Source: Nephrocerus scutellatus (taxonomy: Eukaryota > Arthropoda > Insecta > Diptera > Pipunculidae). From it: a DNA stretch of 64,000 nt. Below, piece by piece: positions 11,980-22,847 of the stretch (its first letter is position 1; every line of letters begins with the position of its first letter). A program made the position numbers and the translations under genes. The notes below the pieces were generated by a model, which made no database searches, was not told where the DNA came from, and saw only the letters and a list, made by a program, of their open reading frames with translations. The stretch spans positions 64,729,425 through 64,793,424 of the forward strand of contig OX352765.1 of assembly GCA_947095585.1 (NCBI GenBank). Reading direction: 5' to 3'.

Positions 11980-12345
11980 TGCCGTTAGCGACGTTTGCTA
12001 TAACATCAGCGTTTGTAACGCGGTTATGTATGCCTTCACATTCGCATGCGCTATCTTCGTGCGGTTTCAGATTCGGTCCATGAGTTGAGCATAGAATCGT
12101 CTCGGTAGGAAAAATGTCTGAGGTTTTTACTAAATTCTACCCATGTTGGTATACGGTTGCGATTGTTGCGATACCATGTCAGTGCGTTGGACTTTAGCAC
12201 TTCTGGAAACGTCCGTGTGATTCGGTTTAGCGGTATCTCATGTCAGATGGACAATTCCTCTTTGTGCTCGAGGAATTCCAATGGATTGGTACTACCATAA
12301 TATCGGACGTTCCACTTTCGAACTCTGTCCATACATCAGCATCGG
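11980..12345 (-). pseudogene. Gypsy-type gag remnant
   Basis: On the minus strand, from about 12340 downward, the frame reads MDRVRKWNVRYYG, then PLEFLEHKEEL, a stop, then TFPEVLKSNALTWYRN and IPTWVEFSKNLRHF. This is the order of conserved blocks in Retrotrans_gag domains (capsid of Ty3/gypsy elements). Downstream (to about 11600) the frame decays and no zinc knuckle is readable. The PBS-like site at 13250-13270 on the same strand may belong to the same element, with the 12.4-13.2 kb segment inserted between them. Confidence 0.6.
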
Positions 12346-12463
12346 ATTTGTCTTCAGCATTTACGATATGGGCAGTGTAGTTCATCTTAATGCGGGTATT
12401 TGTAAGTCTATTGCAATTTTCTTAACATCTCCTGAGTCAGAAAAAGCGAAAATAAAAAAATCT

Positions 12464-12481
12464 CTGTCTGTCTGTCTGTGT
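12464..12481 (+). repeat. (CTGT)n microsatellite
   Basis: Four CTGT units at the edge of the segment separating the gag remnant from the minisatellite. Confidence 0.8.
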
Positions 12482-12689
12482 CCACACCCCAGACAACTGA
12501 ATGTATCGAGATGAAAATTCATATTTAAGCTTCTTAGATAACTTGTGAGCGTCCAGATGATTTTAAGGGAAATCTGACAACCGAAAGTGACAGTTAACTT
12601 AGACAGTGTTTTGCAAATAACTCAAAAAGTATAGCACTGTTAAGTGCATAAGAAATTTAAACAAAAAACAAAACAAAAATAAAATAAAA

Positions 12690-13180
12690 AAACAACCCAT
12701 AAAAATTAAAATTTTTCATGTAAATTCTCTAATACATATTATGTGTTTAAGATTCGAAGAAAATCGAGCTAATTTTTAAAAAATGTACATGGGCACCATT
12801 TGGGTCTCAAGGCCTGAAATTTTTACAAAAAGTGTTGTACATTGGAAATACACATGTGCATAAAATTCAAAAAAAATCGGGTTAATTTTTTTATAAATTT
12901 TGTATGGGGGCTCACGATCCCGACGTCCTTAAATTTTTTACAAAAAGTGCTGTCCATCTTCACACATGTGTATAAAATATAAAGAAAATCGGATTAATTT
13001 TTATTTTAAATTTTTATGAGGCCCCACGACCCCGGGGCCCGGCGTCTGTTTTGGGCCCAATGATTTCGGGGCCCGGGGTCTCTAAAATTTTTACAAAAAG
13101 TGTTGTCCATCGGAGATACACATGTGTATAAAATTTGAGAAAATCGGTTTAAGTTTTTAAAGATTTGTGCAGGGCCCCAC
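12690..13180 (-). repeat. CATG minisatellite array, locus 1
   Basis: About three and a half units of a roughly 140-bp repeat, reverse-oriented relative to the copies at 16.2 and 48.2 kb. The recognisable core is ACACATGTGTAT followed by a CTCCGATGGACAACACTTTTT-like block and a G/C-rich patch (gggccccacgaccccgggg, 13020-13040). The low-coordinate end, CAACCCATAAAAATT (12694-12708), also closes the copies at 17.28, 48.98 and 54.13 kb. This suggests one dispersed element family with a shared terminus. Confidence 0.75.
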
Positions 13181-13184
13181 GGCC

Positions 13185-13445
13185 TCGTATTCTTATTGTA
13201 TTCATATTCCTCTTCGGTCGGGGTCGGTCGGTGAATCGACTTAAAAAGTCGTCCCTGTTCGGGTGCCAAATTTATAACTGCGTTTGCTGGGTGACGCTCG
13301 CCGGACCCAGGGTTCATTTCTCTGCGTTGGTGTTGTGGTGGTTTTTTTATGTGTCGGCTTTTTTATATTTTTTATATTTTAAACAAATTCTTACTCTATG
13401 GTCTTAGGGCTGCTTAATAATAATAATAACGTATTAATAAATATA
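13185..13445 (-). other. Possible PBS and LTR end of minus-strand gypsy element
   Basis: Read on the minus strand, TGGCACCCGAACAGGGAC (ending near 13254) resembles a tRNA-Lys-type primer-binding site. The AT-rich stretch before it (13445-13275) would be the end of the 5' LTR. A small hairpin, CGACTT-aaa-AAGTCG (13236-13250), follows. The gag remnant at 12.3-12.0 kb lies downstream on the same strand. LTR limits cannot be fixed because no second copy is present. Confidence 0.35.
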
Positions 13446-14083
13446 ACCTAAATTTCGGTAGATCGGGCTATTGGTACGGAGTATTGTTGTGTCACTGGCA
13501 TTCGCATTCAATGGCGCTACGTAGTTAAAGGGCAAGTGTAGTACTTGCTGAGCTATCTACTGTAGGGTGCAGCTTAACAGCAGAGTTGAAGTAGCGTAGT
13601 GTCATTGGCATTCGCATTCAATTGCACTACCTACCTATATTGCTCGGCTATGTACAAAAGGTTTTTCAAAAAAGTGGTGATCCGGAGATCACAAGTTCAC
13701 TGCCGAACTATATGGGAACTGGGTTCCGAAGTGCAGGAGTCACTACTGTAGTACGAGTACTTCATACAGTATCGCTTCTTAAATGATGGAATTTTCCACC
13801 ACTTTAAATGGTGTATTGCTTGACGTTTTGGGAATTACGTTTGTGGCCTTTTGGAAAAAATATATTTTTCTATTATCGTTGTGTTGCCCATAATGTAATT
13901 GTATTTCCAATTGATACTAGACGGCGACTGATATTTTGGTTTTAAGGAAAAACAAATTTTCTAGTGAGTGGCTTGAACGAACCAGCCCTCGGATGGACGT
14001 TTCTACTATAGGTGGAAGTTTTATACATGCGACCATTGTGCTCTATAAAATTGCCAGAACTAATCGTTAGATTTATTTTCAAG
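13446..14083. other. Unassigned region with a direct repeat pair
   Basis: There is no coding signal. A block of about 35 bases, including GGCATTCGCATTCAAT, occurs twice (13490-13525 and 13599-13632). The stretch could be LTR sequence of the gypsy element that resumes at 20763 on the far side of the foldback-like element, but that is a guess from position only. Confidence 0.35.
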
Positions 14084-14990
14084 TAGCTGATTATCCGGCG
14101 TTGCCCAGTTATTTATTCATCCCAATATTCTCTTAGGCAGGGGTAGAAAAAAGAATGATATCTATCTATAAGGTAAAATTGCAGTTTTTATTAATAACGT
14201 TTATTTTAAAAAATGTATTTTAAATTATCGCTATAGTATTCAAATTATTTAAAAACATACATAAAATTAATTTAAAACAAAACTTGGTTGTATACAATGT
14301 TTTTAGTTTCACCTTCAAGAGCAAGAATAAATAAATTCGTAGGTCAACCCAACCTAGAGCAAGCAAAATAAAGTTCTCCCTGGGAAAAACATGGCGATCT
14401 TTAAATTTAAAAGGTAGATCTGTCAAAATGAGGGCTATCCGTGGAATAAAACTGCTTCACACTGTCCCTTTTCTGTCAAGATAGTCGCTTCAATTTTATT
14501 GCCCGGCATCTCTATTACGCCCAGTCTTGTTCCGTATCAAAGTTTTGGCGAGTCGAGAATCCGTGGTAAAATAATTGGAGATCAAACTGTAAGACGATGT
14601 GGAGGCAATCCAGACGAATTTAGTGTGTTTAGGAACACAGTTAGATAATTAACTTCATCATCAGTATCTACAACGGTATCAATACACTTATATTCAGTGA
14701 CTATGCCTATTAAATGGCAAATATTTGACTGTTTATTTCGTGGGTGTATCCATTTTTAGTAGAAAGAATGGCCCCTTCTCGCAACCGGTTCAAAATGTGA
14801 TAGTTTTTGAGAAACAGCCGGATAACTAGAATTTATTAGTTCTGCGGCAGATTTCAAAAATCGATGTCAATTTAATATAACCATAAAACACGGCTACTAA
14901 TCTACCTTTTCCAATTTAAAGTAGGGGCGGCAATTTCTTCAGCCCCAAATTCGTCGCCAAATTGTCGCAGAGTACCATTCTAAACAACAC
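14084..14990 (-). repeat. Left unique arm of foldback-like element
   Basis: About 900 bp, inverted relative to 20262-20762. It holds roughly 400-500 bp (about 14475-14950) that the right arm lacks, so one arm has had a deletion or insertion. Arm similarity by eye is about 80-85 percent in the shared blocks. Confidence 0.65.
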
Positions 14991-15745
14991 TATTCATCTC
15001 AGCAACCCCAAAAACTAAGGGATCGACACTAATATCGGTCACCCTCCCCCCACCGGGGAGACAACTCACCCATAGGAGTGTCCTACCAACACTATTAATC
15101 TCAGTGGCCCCGAGAACAGTTGGACACTAATGTCGGTCATCCTCATCAGGTATCTACACCACCCCCCTAGAGCTGTCTTACCATTACCATTCCACTCCGC
15201 GACCACGAAAACCATAGAATCGAAACTAATATCGGTCACCACCCATTCACCCCCACAGTTATTGACCCCATCCCCATAGAGCTGTCTTACCATCACCTTC
15301 AACTCAGTGCCCCAAAAACCATAGAATCGACTCTAATATCGGTAACCCCCCACCCATCCGTTAGCGACTCCATTCCCCTAGAGCTGTCTTACCATCACCA
15401 TTCAACTCAGCGACCCCGAAAACCATGGAATAGACACTAACATCGGTCACCCCACCACCCCTCCGTTAACGACTCCATTCCCCTAGAGTTGTCTTACCAT
15501 CACCATTCAACTCAGCGACCCCGAAAACCATAGAATCGACACTAACATCGGTCACCCCGACGCAGATATTGACCCCATGACCCTAGAGCTGTCTTACTAT
15601 CACCATTCAACTCAGCGACCCCGAAAACCATAGAATCGACACTAATGTCGGTCACTCCCTCCACTTCGAGCTGTCTTACCATCACCATTCAACTCAGCGA
15701 CCATGAAAACCATAGAATTGACACTAATATCAGTCAACTAACAAC
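14990..15745 (-). repeat. Left array of the 100-bp unit (about 8 copies)
   Basis: Each unit contains CAACTCAGCGACCCCGAAAA, CCATAGAATCGACACTAA and AGAGCTGTCTTACCATCACC, the reverse complement of the right array. Poly-C runs mark the unit ends. Confidence 0.9.
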
Positions 15746-16075
15746 TATCCTACCTTTGAGGAGGTGTGAGGATTGAAGGACCCCTCTTAGCCCCTTGGGA
15801 GTTGGCAGCTGGAGGTCTTTGCCCTTCTGCAGCTTTTTTCTTCTCTTCTACCTCTCTTCTTGCTTGGGTGGGCTCTTTGTCCTGCTCAAGAAGTCTTAGA
15901 TAGAAACTTACACCAGCTCCGCTGAGGCCTCTCCATAGGGGATCGTCAATACCACCCGACTGTCCTCTTGCTTGGCGCTTTCCGACTAGGGTTTCCCATT
16001 CGGCAGAGAAAGCGCATGCTGCCTACTGGTTGAGGGTCTTATTACGAGAAACCAAGTCCGGACCTACTATGCGAG
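15746..16075 (-). other. Possible ORF1-like coding scrap
   Basis: On the minus strand, about 85 codons without stops (from about 16030 to 15765) include GIDDPLWRGLSGAGVSFYL and then a Lys/Glu-rich basic tail. The style resembles the N-terminal region of LINE ORF1 proteins (LOA/R1 type), but I do not recognise it firmly. It sits between the left array and the CATG minisatellite inside the foldback-like element. Confidence 0.3.
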
Positions 16076-16179
16076 TCAAAGTAGGGCTTCTGCTTCTCCC
16101 AAACCACAATTTGCTGATGCTGAGCCTCGGCTCTGGTTGACGGGCCGACTGCGGGTCGGGTCGAAATATCGAAATTTCA

Positions 16180-17275
16180 AACCATGGGTATCTCCGATGG
16201 ACAAAACTTTTTGTAAAATTTTTGGAGTGAACGGGCTCTTAGGCCCAGGGGGTGCCCATAACATTGTTTTAAAATTTAGCCCGATTTTATTCAAATTTTA
16301 AACACATCTGTATCTCCGATGGACAACATTTTTGTAAAATTTTCCCATAAAAAAATAAAAAAAAGTAATATTTTTTTTTAAATTAGACCGACTTTCTTTA
16401 TATTTTAAAACACATGTGTATCTCCGATGGAAAAAACTTTCTGTGAAATTTTTGGACTGAGGCCTGAGGGGGCCAAACAATTGTTCTGAAAATAAGCCCG
16501 ATTTTCTTTTCTAATTTTAAATACATGTGTATCTCCAATGAACAAAACTTTTAGTACAAATTTTATAAAAAAAATCCCGACAACACTTTTTGTAAAACTT
16601 GATCGCGCCGGGGCCAAACAAATGTTTTAAAAATAAGCCCGATCTCTTAAAATTTTAAACAGATGTGTATCTCCAATTGACAAAACTTTTTGTACAAATT
16701 TTTTAAAAAAAAAAGTCCGATTATCTTCAAAATTTGTACGTATGTGTATCTCCGATGGACAACACTTGTTGTAAAACTTTGGAAGTGATCGGGCCTCAGG
16801 GTCGGGGGGCAATCATACATATTTTGTAAAAAAGTACCGGATTTTTTCAAATTTTATATGCATGTGTAATTCCGATGAACAACACTTTTTGTAAAAATTT
16901 TGGAGTGATCGGGCCTCGGTGTCGGAAGGACCCAAACAAAATTTTAAAGAAAATTACCCGATTTTCTTCAAGTGGCACCAGGGCCTAGGGGCTGCGATAT
17001 AATTTTATTAAAATTAGCCCAATTTTCTTCAAATTTTATACACATATGTATCTCCTATGGAACACTTTTTGTAAAAATGTTGGAATGATCGGGATAGGGG
17101 GCTCACAAACAATTTTTTTAAAAAATGTACCCGATTTTATTCAATCTTTGCACATTGTTTATCCCCGATTAGAGAATCGGGATAGGGGGCTCCCAAACAA
17201 TTTTTTAAAAAATTTACCCGATTTTATTCAATCTTTGCACATTGTGTATCCCCCATAAGAGAATTTACACAGAAT
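16180..17275 (+). repeat. CATG minisatellite array, locus 2 (8-9 units)
   Basis: Units of about 110-140 bp repeat the order CCGATTTTATTCAAATTTTA, then ACACATGTGTATCTCCGATG, then GACAACACTTTTTGTAAAAT, then a GATCGGGCC block. Later units (17100-17275) are truncated and nearly identical to each other. The array ends in TTATGGGTTTTTTT, the shared terminus of this repeat family. Confidence 0.85.
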
Positions 17276-17355
17276 TTTATGGGTTTTTTTAATTCGCACT
17301 TTCTACACAGTTATTTTAACATTTTTATTAATATGAATATTTATATTTTTTTCAG

Positions 17356-17441
17356 ACACGTTTAAGAAAAAGGACCATGACCAAGATAATGTAATTAAAA
17401 TTGAAATGTCGGATTGGATAAAATCTGTAATGCGGTCCTAA
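17356..17441 (+). other. Candidate terminal exon inside foldback-like element
   Basis: A pyrimidine-rich tract ending in TTTTTTCAG precedes 28 open codons that finish with a TAA. They read DTFKKKDHDQDNV then IKIEMSDWIKSVMRS, a plausible charged protein C-terminus. No upstream exon is found. It could be the last exon of a lost transposase or a chance match. Confidence 0.2.
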
Positions 17442-17774
17442 AGACATAAGTAAACAATTTAAAGGAGAAAAAATCTACTTAAAATTATTCAAATTATGTA
17501 ATGTTATCTATATAGATATATGTATTGTATTTTATATTTTGCTAAAGTTTTTTATTATTTTTTGCTTACAGAGATTAAATTTTTTTTTAATTTTAAAATA
17601 TTTAATCTTGTTTAATTAATAGAAGCATTAGAGACACATTTTGGTCAAACCAAAGCGCAAAAATAATTTTTAAAAAATATAGCCGTGCTTTAATTCTTAT
17701 TAAACATGGCCCTAACAACAATTTCTGTGGCCCTGCAAGCAGAAATTGAGAACTTTTAAACATAAAACCGATGA
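17442..17774. other. AT-rich core of the foldback-like element
   Basis: Homopolymer-rich AT sequence with no readable protein, followed by the first unit of the right array. Confidence 0.4.
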
Positions 17775-20260
17775 CCGATGTTAGTGTCGATTCCATGGTT
17801 TTTGGGTCGCTGAGTTGAATGGTGATGGTAAGACAGCTCTAGGGGGTTGGGGTCGATAACTGTGGGGGGGGGGGGGGGGGGGCGGTGACCGATGTTAGTG
17901 TCGATTCCATGGTTTTCGGGGTCACTGAGTTGAATGGTGAAGGTAAGACAGCTCTAGGGGGATGGGGTAGATAACTGAGGGGGGGGGGGGGGGGTGACCG
18001 ATGTTAGTGTCCATTCTATGGTTTTCGGGGTCGCTGAGTTGAATTGTTATGGTAAGACAGCTCTAGGGGGACGGGGTCGATATCTGAGGGGAGGGGGGGT
18101 GACCGATGTTAGTGTCTATTCCATGGTTTTCGGGGTCGCTGAGTTGAATTGCGATGGTAAGACAACTCTAGGGGAATGGAGTCGATAACGGAGGGGGGGT
18201 GACCGATATTAGAGTCGATTCTATGGTTTTCGGGGTCGCTAAGTTGAATGGTGGTGGTAAGACAGCTCTAGGGGGATGGGGTCGATAACTGAGGGGGGGG
18301 GGGGTTGCCGATGTTAGTGTCGATTTCATGGTTTTTGAGGTCGCTGAGTTGAATGGTGATGGTAAGACAGCTCTAGAGGGATGTGGTCGATTACTGAGGG
18401 GTGGGTGACCGATGTTAGTGCCGATTCCATGGTTTTCGGGGTAGCTGAGTTGAATGGTGATGGTAAGACAGCTCTAGGGGGATGGGGTCGATAATTGAGG
18501 GGGGTGACCGATGTTAGTGTCTATTCCATGGTTTTCGGGGTTGCTGAGTTGAATGGTGATGGTAAGACAACTCTAGGGGAATGGAGTCGATAACGGAGGG
18601 GGAGGGTGACTGATATTAGTCGATTCTATGGTTTTCGAGGTCGCTGAGTTGAATGGTGAAGGTAAGACAGCTGTAGGGGGATGGGGTCGATAACTGAGGG
18701 GGGGTGACCGATGTTGGTGTTTATTCCATGGTTTTCGGGGTCGCTGAGTTGAATGGTGATGGTAAGACAGCTCTAGGGGGATGGGGTCGATAACTGAGGG
18801 GGGGGGGGGGTGACCGATGTTAGTGTCTATTCCATGATATTCGGGGTCGCTGAGTTGAATGGTGATGGTAAGACAACTCTAGGGGAATGGAGTCGTTAAC
18901 GGAGGGGTGGTGGGGTGACTGATGTTAGTGTCTATTCCATGGTTTTCGGGGTCGCTGAGTTGAATGGTGATGGTAAGACAGCTCTAGGGGAATGGAGTCG
19001 CTAACGGATGGGTGGGGGGTTACCGATATTAGAGTCGATTCTATGGTTTTCGGGGTGGCTGAGTTGAATGGTGGTGGTAAGACAGCTGTAGGGAGATGGG
19101 GTCGATAACTGAGGTGGGTGGGGGTGGGGAGTTGTCGATGTTAGTGTCGATTCTATGGTTTTTGTGGTCGATGAGTTGAATGGTGATGGTAAGATAGCTG
19201 TAGGGGGATGGGGTCGATAACTGAGGTGGGGGGTGACCAATGTTAGTGTCGATTCCATGGTTTTCGGGGTCGTTGAGTTGAATGGTGATGGTAAGACAGC
19301 TCTAGGGGGATGGGGTCGATAACTGAGGGGGAGGGGTGACCGATGTTAGTGTCTATTCCATGGTTTTTGAGGTCGCTGAGTTGAATGGTGATGGTAAGAT
19401 AGCTCTAGGGGGATGGGGTCGATAACTGAGGGGGGGGTGACCAATGTTAGGGCCGATTCCATGGTTTTCGGGGTCGCTGAGTTGAATGGTGATGGTAAGA
19501 CAGCTCTAGGGGGATGGGGTCGATAACTGAGGGGGCGGGGGTGACCGATGTTAGTGTCTATTCCATGGTTTTCGGGGTCGCTGAGTTGAATGGTGATGGT
19601 AAGACAACTCTAGGGGTATGGAGTCGATAACGGAAGGGTGGTGACCGATATTAGAGTCAATTCTATGGTTTTCGGGGTCGCTGAGTTGAATAGTGGTGGT
19701 AAGACAGCTCTAGGGGGACGGGGTCGATAACTGAGGGGGTGGGGGTGGGGTTGCCGATGTTAGTGTCGATTACATGGTTTTTGGGGTCGCTAAGTTGAAT
19801 GGTGATGGTAAGACAGCTCTAGGGGGATGGGGTCGATAACGGAGGGGGGGGGTTTGCCGATGTTAGAGTATATTCCACGGTTTTCGGGGTCGCTGAGTTG
19901 AATGGTGATGGTAAGACAACTCTAGTGGGTTGGGGTCGATAACTCAGGGGGTTGGGGGGTTGCCGATGTTAGTGTCGATTCCATGGTTTATGATGCGCTG
20001 AGTTGCATGGTGCTGGTAATACAGCCCTAGGGGGATGTGGTTGATAACTGATGTGATCGCTGAGTGGAATGTTGATGCTAAGATGGGATAGATAAGTGAG
20101 GTGGATGACTGATATTAGTGCCCATTCACTCACTGAGTCACTGAGATGAATAGTGTTGGTAGGACACTTCTATGGGTGAGTTGTTTTTCCGGAGGGGGAA
20201 GGGTGAGAGATATTAGTATCGATCCGATAGTTTTCGGGTTCGCTGAGATGAATAGTGGTG
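17775..20260 (+). repeat. Right array of the 100-bp unit (about 22-25 copies)
   Basis: Each unit of 98-113 bp reads GACCGATGTTAGTGTCGATT, CCATGGTTTTCGGGGTCGCT, GAGTTGAATGGTGATGGTAA, GACAGCTCTAGGGGGATGGG, GTCGATAACTGA, then a run of 4-19 G. The last three units (20040-20260) are diverged. Length variation between units comes mainly from the G run. Two subtypes (GACAGCTCTAGGGGGATGG and GACAACTCTAGGGGAATGG) tend to alternate, suggesting a higher-order structure. Confidence 0.9.
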
Positions 20261-20762
20261 CTTAGAATGGTACTCGGCGACCGGTGACCGGATGGATTTC
20301 GGATGAAAAGGGACAGTGTGAAACACTTTTTAACCCACGGATAGCACTCATTTCGACGGATCTACCTTTTAAATTTAAGAGATTGCAATTTCCAGTAAAA
20401 CTTTCGCTTTCAATGACGATCAATAAGTCGGACAGTTTATTAAGTATTGCGGAGTACCAATAGATTTGAGATTTGAGACAACTTTTTTTTTGCTTGCTCT
20501 AGGGTGGGTTCACCTAATAAATTATTTATTCTTGCTCTTGAAGGTGAAACTAAAAGCAACTAACCCAGTTTTGTTTAAAATTTATATTATTTATTTTTTT
20601 TTAATTTTATTTTATAGTTTGAATACTATATAATTAAAAAAATTATTTTGTTAAAAAAAAATTTCAATTTTAACTTAAAGATCGATATCATTCTTTTTCC
20701 TACCCCTGCCTAATGGAAGATTGAGATGAATAAATATCTGGGCAACGCCGGGTAATCAGCTA

Positions 20763-20835
20763 GTAATAAATATAAAATATAGTTGTTTTTTTTATTAACT
20801 CCTGGTCGGACAGGGACGACACATGGCGCAGTCGG
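20763..20835 (+). other. LTR 3' remnant and primer-binding site (copy 1)
   Basis: About 60 bases after the foldback end are followed by TGGCGCAGTCGGTTAAAA (PBS at 20824-20835). This has the form of tRNA-Ser-type primer sites in insect gypsy-group elements. The duplicate PBS is at 22799-22810. The LTR is cut by the foldback-like element. Confidence 0.5.
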
Positions 20836-20872
20836 TTAAAATCTAAATTTAAGTGTTGAAAGTGAAAATAAA

Positions 20873-21187
20873 ATGGAAGGGTTAAATAATCCAGATTGCT
20901 TGATCATAAAGGGCAACTTATATAATAATTGCAAAAGATTAAAATCAGATTTTGATGTATTTATAATTGCAAGCGGCAAAGAAGATGCCGACGAAAAAAT
21001 TAAAATCGCCATGTTCAAAAATTTGATTGGACGTGACGCAGATATTCTTGAAACTTTCCTTGAATATAAAAAAAGGTACAGAAATGAAACTGCAAAATTG
21101 TATGGACGAATTTCGTAAATATTGTCAACGAAAAATAAATATATTATACGAGCGGTATAATTTTTACAACCGTAAACAGAAGCAGTA
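20873..21187 (+). pseudogene. Gypsy gag start, copy 1 (cut by duplication)
   Basis: From an ATG 37 bases after the PBS, 81 codons are open and end in TAA at 21118. They contain FDVFIIASGKEDADEKIKI and ETFLEYKKRYRNETAKLYG, a capsid N-terminal region. It is the duplicate of 22848-23093 and differs at one codon (Pro here, Leu there). The duplication junction at 21188 replaces the remainder of gag with array sequence. Confidence 0.6.
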
Positions 21188-22237
21188 CGATAACTGAGGT
21201 GGGGGGTGACCAATGTTAGTGTCGATTCCATGGTTTTCGGGGTCGTTGAGTTGAATGGTGATGGTAAGACAGCTCTAGGGGGATGGGGTCGATAACTGAG
21301 GGGGAGGGGTGACCGATGTTAGTGTCTATTCCATGGTTTTTGAGGTCGCTGAGTTGAATGGTGATGGTAAGATAGCTCTAGGGGGATGGGGTCGATAACT
21401 GAGGGGGGGGGTGACCAATGTTAGGGCCGATTCCATGGTTTTCGGGGTCGCTGAGTTGAATGGTGATGGTAAGACAGCTCTAGGGGGATGGGGTCGATAA
21501 CTGAGGGGGCGGGGGTGACCGATGTTAGTGTCTATTCCATGGTTTTCGGGGTCGCTGAGTTGAATGGTGATGGTAAGACAACTCTAGGGGTATGGAGTCG
21601 ATAACGGAAGGGTGGTGACCGATATTAGAGTCAATTCTATGGTTTTCGGGGTCGCTGAGTTGAATAGTGGTGGTAAGACAGCTCTAGGGGGACGGGGTCG
21701 ATAACTGAGGGGGTGGGGGTGGGGTTGCCGATGTTAGTGTCGATTACATGGTTTTTGGGGTCGCTAAGTTGAATGGTGATGGTAAGACAGCTCTAGGGGG
21801 ATGGGGTCGATAACGGAGGGGGGGGGGGTTGCCGATGTTAGAGTATATTCCACGGTTTTCGGGGTCGCTGAGTTGAATGGTGATGGTAAGACAACTCTAG
21901 TGGGTTGGGGTCGATAACTCAGGGGGTTGGGGGGTTGCCGATGTTAGTGTCGATTCCATGGTTTATGATGCGCTGAGTTGCATGGTGCTGGTAATACAGC
22001 CCTAGGGGGATGTGGTTGATAACTGATGTGATCGCTGAGTGGAATGTTGATGCTAAGATGGGATAGATAAGTGAGGTGGATGACTGATATTAGTGCCCAT
22101 TCACTCACTGAGTCACTGAGATGAATAGTGTTGGTAGGACACTTCTATGGGTGAGTTGTTTTTCCGGAGGGGGAAGGGTGAGAGATATTAGTATCGATCC
22201 GATAGTTTTCGGGTTCGCTGAGATGAATAGTGGTGCT
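21188..22237 (+). repeat. Duplicated part of the right array and arm
   Basis: Ten or so units nearly identical to 19215-20260, including their idiosyncratic variants. This shows copying of the block rather than independent array growth. The duplicated unique arm follows at 22237-22737. Confidence 0.9.
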
Positions 22238-22847
22238 TAGAATGGTACTCGGCGACCGGTGACCGGATGGATTTCGGATGAAAAGGGACAGTGTGAAACA
22301 CTTTTTAACCCACGGATAGCACTCATTTCGACGGATCTACCTTTTAAATTTAAGAGATTGCAATTTCCAGTAAAACTTTCGCTTTCAATGACGATCAATA
22401 AGTCGGACAGTTTATTAAGTATTGCGGAGTACCAATAGATTTGAGATTTGAGACAACTTTTTTTTTGCTTGCTCTAGGGTGGGTTCACCTAATAAATTAT
22501 TTATTCTTGCTCTTGAAGGTGAAACTAAAAGCAACTAACCCAGTTTTGTTTAAAATTTATATTATTTATTTTTTTTTAATTTTATTTTATAGTTTGAATA
22601 CTATATAATTAAAAAAATTATTTTGTTAAAAAAAAATTTCAATTTTAACTTAAAGATCGATATCATTCTTTTTCCTACCCCTGCCTAATGGAAGATTGAG
22701 ATGAATAAATATCTGGGCAACGCCGGGTAATCAGCTAGTAATAAATATAAAATATAGTTGTTTTTTTTATTAACTCCTGGTCGGACAGGGACGACACATG
22801 GCGCAGTCGGTTAAAATCTAAATTTAAGTGTTGAAAGTGAAAATAAA

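Larger units (their letters stand above)
14084..20762. mobile_element. Foldback-like element with array-bearing inverted arms
   Basis: The left end TAGCTGATTATCCGGCG (14084) is inverted at the right end (CGCCGGGTAATCAGCTA, ending 20762). The similarity continues inward: the blocks at 14125-14165, 14285-14400 and 14400-14475 reappear inverted at 20675-20715, 20480-20580 and 20295-20380. Both arms then enter arrays of the same roughly 100-bp unit in opposite orientation. Long inverted repeats built partly from tandem repeats define foldback-type transposons. The terminal 25 bases also resemble a Helitron 3' end, so two inverted Helitron-like ends are an alternative. No transposase is readable. 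Confidence 0.65.

Noticed and set aside
19001..19258. Minus-strand open frames within the G-rich arrays (also at 20836-21231 and 15066-15302)
   Set aside because: They are reading frames through tandem units; sequence repeats at the DNA level with non-triplet length changes and no protein motif.
13250..20835. AACAGGGACGAC-like words at both 13.25 and 20.81 kb as LTRs of one element
   Set aside because: They lie on opposite strands, the similarity is about 12 bases, and the adjoining PBS differ.
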